DNA from: DASZPJ01 sp035550295
GTDB lineage: Bacteria; Patescibacteriota; Saccharimonadia; Saccharimonadales; UBA4665
Direction: 5' to 3'
Assembly (NCBI GenBank): GCA_035550295.1
Contig: DASZPJ010000016.1
Coordinates: 1 to 21,058, forward strand
DNA length: 21,058 nt
This document shows positions 1 through 7,800 of the stretch, in pieces. The notes under the pieces were generated by a model that was not told where the DNA came from, ran no database searches, and saw only the letters and a list, made by a program, of their open reading frames with translations. Made by a program: the position numbers and the translations under genes. How positions within the stretch are numbered: position 1 is the first letter of the stretch; each line of letters begins with the position of its first letter.

Positions 1-1
1 C

Positions 2-1708
2 ACCAGTACCGGCAAGTTGCCAGTCCTCGATGGTTCAGCTTTGACTAACGTCGCAGCTGTCACGGCTACCAGCGCTACTACGGCTGGCAGCATTACCGGA
101 TCTGGTGTCATTACCAACGCCAACCTCGACAGCGCCACAACTTACAGCAATATTACGGCTGTGGGGACGCTGGGATCGCTAACAGTTACCGGCGCTATCA
201 GTGGTGCGACCAGCACTAACACCATCAACGGGCTGGTCATAAACACTAGCGCGCTGAGCAACGTCAAAGGAATTACTTTTGTTGCCAGTAGCGCCGCCCT
301 GAACGTCAATAGCAATGGCATCACTAACGCCGGAACTATCGGCGGCGTCAGTGGTATTACCTTCAACAGCAGTACAGCAGCCTTGAACTTAGCCAGCAAT
401 GGCATCACCAATGCCGGTACTGTTTCCGGCCTGACTTACTTGGCCGTAGGCACTGGCTCATCTACCGGGACTTATCCGCTAGACATTCGTAGCAGTGTTG
501 GTTCTGCGATCCATGTTTCGGCTGACGGAACCGACACCGGTGGTTACTTCACGGCCTTTGGTTCTAACGGCTTCTACTTGTCCGGCGGAGCTGCCCTTAA
601 TACCGCTGGCAATGCCTGGGTTGCCAAAGACACTACAGCCGGTATCATGAATGTTTACGGCGGCAACTACCTGTTCTTCTCAAATAGTGGTTTGACTGCT
701 GGTGGTACCTACTCGCCGACCCAAAGATTTGAAATTGAAGGCAACGGCAAAGTCGATCTAGCTGGTGGCCAAACAGGCGACCTAAAGACCCAAGACAATG
801 CTAGTGGCACAGCCAACACTTTAACTATCAAGCCGGGTAGTTCTGGTGTGGCTGGCGGTACTGGCGCCAACCTCTTACTGCAAGGCGGTGATCAAACTGA
901 CGCTGCTGGTACTGGTGGTAGTATCATCTTGAGTCCTGGCGCAGGGGCTAGCACTGGAGCGGTAATTATTCGCCAGGCAGCGGCCAGTGCTACCACCATC
1001 TATGACGATCAAGCCGGTAAAGTCGGTTCGCTAAAAGCTGGCCTGGCTAAACTGGCTCTACAGTTTGATAATAGTGGCAACTTCGGTATTGCTAGTGATA
1101 CAAGGGCGAATATTCTAGCAGCCAATGCTCCAGGTACCGACCTGCTGACCATACTAGGTGCAAATGGAAACGTAGGTATTAACGATGCCAGCCCCACAGC
1201 TACGCTAAGCGTTGGTTCGGCTCATGTCTTCACGGTTGACGGCTCAACCGGCAATACATCTGTTGGTGGCACGTTGACGGTAACAGGTGCAGCCACTGTC
1301 AACAATAATCTATCGGTTACTGGCACGACCACAACATTCGCCACTCTATCCTTAAACAACGGTCACTTCCAGGTAGTACAAACGAACGCTCCAGCAACTA
1401 CGACACCCACTAGCTGTAACACTACACCAACTGCCACTATTGGTACTGGTGCAACTGATGCTGCCGGTTCGGTCACCATTCACGTCGGTACGGGTACGGG
1501 CACACGTACGTGTTCTGAGGTGATTAACTTCAACAAAGCCTACGCTTCAACGCCAAAGTCAGTGCTTATTACGGGTACGACTGCTGCTTCCATGTACACC
1601 GTTCAGGCTTTTGTCTCAGCAGTTACTACCAATAGCTTTACTATCACCTTTGGTGCAAACGGTACAGCCAGCACCAACTACACGTACTACTACTGGGTTA
1701 TTGAGTAG
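2..1708 (+). CDS. Fibre-like repeat surface protein, C-terminal part (5' end outside window)
   Basis: The frame is open to the left edge, so this is the last 568 residues of a longer protein; the TTG at 17 is internal. It is rich in Gly, Ser, Thr, Ala and Asn. It starts with a motif typical of tail-fibre repeats (GKLPVLDGSALTNV), followed by degenerate NGITNAGTI/GGVSGITF units. A non-repetitive middle (about 435-1130) and a GNVGINDASPTATLSVG segment come next, of the kind seen in phage-tail-like and CPR surface proteins. The last ~110 residues look like a separate beta-rich domain with one Cys pair, ending YYYWVIE. There is no catalytic motif. I infer an extracytoplasmic fibre or adhesin, probably related to the giant gene 183 nt downstream. 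Whether it shares that gene's HTH and membrane N-terminus cannot be seen. Confidence is high that it is coding and low for its exact role. Confidence 0.8.
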   Translation, partial: TSTGKLPVLDGSALTNVAAVTATSATTAGSITGSGVITNANLDSATTYSNITAVGTLGSLTVTGAISGATSTNTINGLVINTSALSNVKGITFVASSAALNVNSNGITNAGTIGGVSGITFNSSTAALNLASNGITNAGTVSGLTYLAVGTGSSTGTYPLDIRSSVGSAIHVSADGTDTGGYFTAFGSNGFYLSGGAALNTAGNAWVAKDTTAGIMNVYGGNYLFFSNSGLTAGGTYSPTQRFEIEGNGKVDLAGGQTGDLKTQDNASGTANTLTIKPGSSGVAGGTGANLLLQGGDQTDAAGTGGSIILSPGAGASTGAVIIRQAAASATTIYDDQAGKVGSLKAGLAKLALQFDNSGNFGIASDTRANILAANAPGTDLLTILGANGNVGINDASPTATLSVGSAHVFTVDGSTGNTSVGGTLTVTGAATVNNNLSVTGTTTTFATLSLNNGHFQVVQTNAPATTTPTSCNTTPTATIGTGATDAAGSVTIHVGTGTGTRTCSEVINFNKAYASTPKSVLITGTTAASMYTVQAFVSAVTTNSFTITFGANGTASTNYTYYYWVIE

Positions 1709-1734
1709 GCAATAGCACACCCCGAAAAAAGTGC

Positions 1735-1759
1735 CTTACATCAAATTTTGACATGTAAG
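1735..1759. other. Inverted repeat in the intergenic gap between the two surface genes
   Basis: CTTACAT (1735-1741) and ATGTAAG (1753-1759) form a 7-bp stem around an 11-nt loop, just after the first surface gene. No T-run follows on the + strand. A TTTTTT run follows only on the - strand, where no gene ends. It may be a weak terminator or a protein-binding palindrome. The rest of the 182-nt gap holds only the promoter described separately. Confidence 0.3.
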
Positions 1760-1795
1760 CAGGCTCGCAAATTTGTTCAAAACTGCACCTGAACA

Positions 1796-1824
1796 TTGCT
1801 TATTATTAGCATAAGATTTATACT
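1796..1824 (+). promoter_or_regulatory. Putative sigma70-type promoter of the giant HTH-fibre gene
   Basis: TTGCTT (1796-1801), a 17-nt spacer and TATACT (1819-1824). The predicted start is near 1831, giving a leader of about 60 nt. No clear Shine-Dalgarno sequence precedes the ATG at 1891. The -10 is good and the -35 only partial (TTG matches). Confidence 0.5.
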
Positions 1825-1890
1825 AAACATAAGCTTTCAAAACAGAGGTCAGAAAGCCAACGAACACAAAATGTATTTGACGCAACCAAA

Positions 1891-4800
1891 ATGTCAGATA
1901 AAAATGTGAAAAAAACACAACAAGAAATCACCGAGCAATACTACACAATTGGCCAGGCTTCTGACCTGCTTGGCGTTACGCTGCACACAATTCGCCGTTG
2001 GGAAAAAGCCGGCAAGCTGGAGGCCCATCGTTTGGACGGTAAGAACCGCTACTTCCTGGCTGCCGACATCAATCGTTTCCACGACCTTAAACCCCTATCA
2101 AGCCAAGAAGTAGCTAAACTGTTAGATGTTTCAATTTCTACAGTCCACCGTTTAGAGGTGCAGGGCAAGCTTGTCCCCGAACGTGATGCTAATGGCCGCC
2201 GCCACTACAACCCGATGGCGGTTAGTGATTACATAAGCCGGCTGGAAACCGAGAAAAAACGGGTCCAGCCTACGCCCATTGCTGACCTGGTGAAGCAGTC
2301 AGTCGTTAAAGCAGCAGACAAGCCAGTTGCACCAATTATCACCGAACCCGAGGTGGTGGCGCTGGCCACGACAAGTGCCGCACCGGCCTTAACCGGTCCT
2401 TCGGGCTGGCAAAAACACCTTAAAAAAGGCCATGCGCAACTTAAAGAAGGCAAAAAACACCTAAAGACTGCGGCCCAGCGGGCCAGGCAGTCTAGCCTAA
2501 AAGTAGCTCGCGCCAACCACTTGCTACGACAGCGTTTGGCCGTGACGGCTGCTTTTGGCGTGACCATACTGCTATTGCTGGTGCTGATTACACCTTGGCG
2601 GCCAGCCCGCACTAACACCGGCACGACCGCAGCCAGTGAAAGTTCAACAACTGACAACCAAGCCACCAAGATTGTACCTAGCAATAATCCCAATGCACCG
2701 ATACTTAGGCTGCCCAGTACTTTCTTCATACAATTGCCAAACGCCGGCCTGACGATTGACGTGACCAACAACACGGTTAGCGGCACGGCCGTAGCCACTA
2801 ATGGTTTTGCCACTAAACCGGTCACTAACGACCAGGTTGCCAATGGCAGCATCAGCTATGCCAATCTGTCACCAGACTTGCAGGCACTAATAACTGCTGG
2901 CGGTTCTGGCTCCGGTTCAACCAATGAGTATGTCACCAAGGTTTATCAAACTACCGATGAAACTACGGTGGTAGCGGGAGTCGGTTTGAGTGGATCAACT
3001 AACAATAATGTACTGACACTTGGTGTCCAGACCGGATCCAGCACCGATATCATTAACAATAAGTTGGAAGTGGCCACAGCCAGCGGATCTGGCCTGCAAG
3101 TAACTGCTGCTGGGCTGTCATTAATTGGCAGCTGTGGCACCAACCAGGTTTTGGTGTGGAATGGCAGCGCCTGGACTTGCGGCAGTACGAGCGGAGGTGG
3201 CTTGGGCGGATCAGGCACAACCAACACGTTGCCAATCTTTACCAGCAGCGGTGCAATTGGCGATTCCTGGTTGAGCCAAAGCGGCAACACGCTGACTATA
3301 GCTAGCGGTAAAAACCTTAACTTGACCAGCGGCAACGTTACCGCCAGCACCTTTAACGGCAACCTGTCAGGCAACGTTACGGGCAATGTGAACGGTAATC
3401 TCACTGGTAATGTCACTGGCAACGTCAGCGGCAATGCTGGCACAGCTACAGCTTTGGCAGCCAACCCGGCTGACTGTGGAGCTAACAACTTCGCCAACAC
3501 CATTGATGCCCAGGGTAATTTAAGTTGTGCGGCGATTGTCCTGGGAACCAATACCTCCGGTGCCTATGTGCAGTCATTATCAGCAGCCAACGGCAGCCTA
3601 ACAGTTGGCGGTACGGCGTCTAACCCCACGCTGAGTATTAACTATGGAACGGGCGCTGACCAGGCCGCGCTGGGCAGCATTGACCTCAGCTTTACTGGCA
3701 GCGGCAACCTAACCGGATCAATCACCGCCACGGCTGGTGGCGGCGTTACAGCCAATACTTTAGACGTAGTAAGCAGCCCGAACTTTAGCGGAACTGTAAG
3801 TGCTGCTGGCTTTAGCGGCAACCTTATTGGGAACGCTGACACTGCCACGGCGCTGGCTAGCGATCCGACTGATTGTGGATCAAACGCTTTTGCTACAAGC
3901 ATCGATGCCGGCGGCAATCTCAGCTGCGCGGCGGTAGTTTTGGGAACTAACACTAGCGGCGCCTATGTCCAGTCGCTTGGCAGCGCCACCGGTATTACGA
4001 TTGGTGGTACGGCTAGTGTGCCCACACTGAGCGTGGATTACGGTACTGGGGCGAACCAAGCCGCAGCAGGCAACAGTGACCTCAGCTTTACTGGCAGCGG
4101 CAACCTGACCGGATCAATAACTGCCACGGCCGGTGGCGGCGTCACTGGCAACACGTTGGATGTGGTTAGCAGCCCGACATTTAGCGGTACTGTTTCGGCC
4201 AATGCGTTAACTGTTAACGGCAACGCGGTAATTACATCAGCCCACGTCCTGCAAAACGTTACAGCCGATACTGGCATTTTGACCAGCGGGATTCTTGGCG
4301 TTGCAAGGGGTGGCATTGGCGTTGGAACACTAACTGCGGGTGGAATTTTGATCGGCAACGGCACTGGTGCAATCGGTGCTTTGGCCGACACGGCCAGTGG
4401 TGCGTGTTTGCTGTCCAACGGCGCCGGCAACGCTCCGGTGTGGGGAAGCTGTTCAGCTGGCGGCGGCATTACCGGTTCTGGAACGACTGGCCAGATTGCG
4501 TTCTTTAATAGCAGCAGTACATTGGGCGGCGATGTCGGTTTAACTTATGATGATGGCACCCAAACACTAGCTGTTACCAACTTGCAAGGTGCTTTAACGG
4601 GCAGTGTCACCGGCAACCTTACCGGCGACGTAAACGGTGATCTTACTGGCAATGTGAACGGTAATCTCACCGGTAATGTAACTGGTAACGTTAGCGGCAA
4701 TGCTGGCACAGCTACGGCGCTGGCGGCTAATCCAACCGATTGTAGCGGTACGACTTATGCTACGACGATTGCGGCCAATGGCAACCTGACTTGTTCGGCG

Positions 4801-7800
4801 GTAGATCTGACCAATGGTGTCTCCGGCAGTTTACTTGCCAGTAGTTTACAGAACGCGTCCACTGATTTGGGCAATGCCGATGTGAACATCAATTTAAGCA
4901 ATAGCCACGCCGGCCACGTTACTAATCTGACTCTTAATGGCGGCCTGACTGTCGGCACGGTCAACGGTGCAAGCATAACTGCCACGGCATTTAACGGGGT
5001 TACTATCGGCAGCGGTTCGGTTACAGCCGATCTCACCGGCAACGTCACGGGCAATTTAACTGGCAACGTAACTGGCGATGTAAATGGCAACCTGACCGGT
5101 AATGTAACTGGTAACGTTAGCGGCAATGCTGGCACAGCTACAGCTTTGGCAGCCAACCCGACTGACTGTGGGTCTAACACCTTTGCTACAACCATTGATG
5201 CTGGCGGCAATTTGGGCTGCGGCCATGTCAATGTTGGCTCGGCCGACATAACTGGCAACCTACTGGCCAGCAATCTCCAAAACGCAGCAGCCGATTTGGG
5301 TGCGGCGAATGTAACGATTGACCTCAGCAATAGCCACGCCGGATTTAATACCAGCCTGACAATCAATGGTGTGGCCAGCGCCAACTCATTAACAATTAAT
5401 GGCGCCTCTGTTATCACGAGCGCCGGAGTCCTGCAAAACGTTACCGCCAGCACTGGCATTTTGACTAGCGGTACCCTGGGAGTTGCCCGTGGCGGAACCG
5501 GTGCCGGCACGCTGACAGCCGGCGGTTTATTACTTGGCAATGGCACAAGCCCGATTGGTGCTTTGGCCGACACGGCCAGTGGCGCGTGTTTGCTGTCCAA
5601 CGGCGCCGGCAACGCTCCGGTGTGGGGAAGCTGTTCAGCTGGCGGCGGCATTACCGGTTCCGGAACGACTGGCCAGGTTGCATTCTTTAATAGCGGTAGC
5701 ACGCTTGGTGGCGACATTGGATTTACTTATGATGACGGCACCCAGACGCTTAGCGCTACCAATATCCAAGGTGCTTTGACCGGGAATGTCACGGGTAATT
5801 TAACCGGCAATGTTACAGGCAACGTTACCGGGGCTTTAACCGGCAACGCGTCAACGGCTACGGCCTTGGCGGCTGACCCTGCGGACTGCGGATCAAACAC
5901 CTTTGCTCAAAGCATTAACGCCAGCGGCACTTTGACGTGTACCCATATTAACGTTGGTTCAGCCGACATCACGGGCAATTTACTGGCCAGCAATTTGCAA
6001 AACGCAGCAGCCGATTTGGGCAATGCTGACGTAACGATCGACCTCAGCAACAGCCACGCCGGCCACAATACTAACCTGACAATCGACGGCACTTTGAGTG
6101 TTGGCGGCACTATTAACGGCGCCACGATTGCCAGCACCGGCATTAATGGCGCAACCATCAACTCGACCAGTTTCAACGGAGTTACTATCGGCAGCGGTAG
6201 CGTAACCGCCAACTTAACCGGCAACGTTACCGGAGCTTTAACCGGCAACGCGTCAACGGCTACGGCGCTGGCGGCTGACCCTGCGGACTGCGGATCAAAC
6301 ACCTTTGCCCAAAGCATCAATGCATCTGGCACCCTGACTTGCGCCCATGTAAATGTCGGCTCGGCTGACATTACCGGCAACCTGCTGGCGACAAACTTAC
6401 AGAACGCAGCAGCAAACCTAGGCGCCAGCGATGTAACTGTAAACCTCAGCAACAATAATGGTTCACACGTAACTAACCTAACGATTAATGGCGTTTTTGC
6501 AGCCAACACGACCAACACAATCAATGGGCTGAGCATTAATGCCGGTGCCGTAACTGGCGGAACCTACAACGGTGCTACGATTGCATCAACTGGCTTCAAT
6601 GGATCTACCATCAGCAGCACGGCTTTCAACGGTGCAACCATTGCCAGCACCAGCTTTAATGGAGCGACGATTAACTCGACGAGCTTTAACGGTGTGGCGA
6701 TCGGCAGTAGTGCAGTCAATGGCCTGGGTATCAGCAGCGGGGCACTGTCTGGCGTAACCGGCATTGCCTTCACATCCGGCAACATTACAGGCGTTGGCAC
6801 GGTTGACGGCGCGACTTTGTCAGGCGGCAGTTTGAGCGGTGGTTCGGTTTCTGGCGGCAGTTTGACGGCAACCGGTGTCAGCGGCACTGGCGCCTTCTCA
6901 ATCACCAGCGGCGGTAGCGGCGATCTGGGCCTGACCAGCGGATCCGGCACCATAAACCTGGGCGGAACCAAAGTAGCAACGACGGGTAACCTGACTTATG
7001 ACCTGGTAAATGCTGCTGACGACACGTTCACTATTACCAATAGCACTGCGGGCAAGGTCGCTAACTTGAGCGTTGAGGGCACAGTCAACGGCGCCACGAT
7101 TGCCAGCACCGGCATTAACGGCGCAACCATCAACTCGACCAGCTTCAATAGCGCCACGATAAACTCGACTAGCTTTAACGGCGTGGCCATTGGTAGTGGC
7201 GCAGTCAACGGATTAACAATCAGTAGCGGTGCTTTAACTGGTGTAACCGGAATTACTTTTACTTCCGGCAATTTGAATGTTGGCAGTGGCACTATTACTT
7301 CCGGCGCAGTCAACGGCGCCACAATTGCTTCTACTAGTTTCAACGGAGCAACTATCAATTCGACCAGCTTCAACGGCGTTGCGATTGGATCAGGCGCTGT
7401 GAATGGCTTAACTATAAGCAGCGGCGCACTGACCGGCGTGACCGGCATTACATTCGCATCAGGTAACCTCAATGTCGGTAGCGGTACCATTACATCCGGC
7501 GCAATCAATGGTGCTACTCTCGGATCTACCGGTGTTAGTGGTCCCGGTGCCTTCAGTATTGCCAGCACCGGCGGATCGAACGACCTGACGTTGACTAGCG
7601 GTTCAGGCACGGTTGACCTGGCTGCCACCAAAGTTGCCACAACCAGCGGCTTAACATACGATTTGGTAAATGCCGCCGACGACACTTTCACGATCACCAA
7701 CAGCACTGCCGGCAAAGTAGCTAACTTGAGTGTCGAGGGCGCAGTTACTGGCGGTACATATAATGGTGCCACAATCGCTTCCACTAGCTTCAACGGCGTA

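Noticed and set aside
17..1708. A complete gene starting at TTG 17
   Set aside because: The frame is open to the window edge and the sequence before position 17 continues the same repeat motif, so this is the 3' part of a longer gene.
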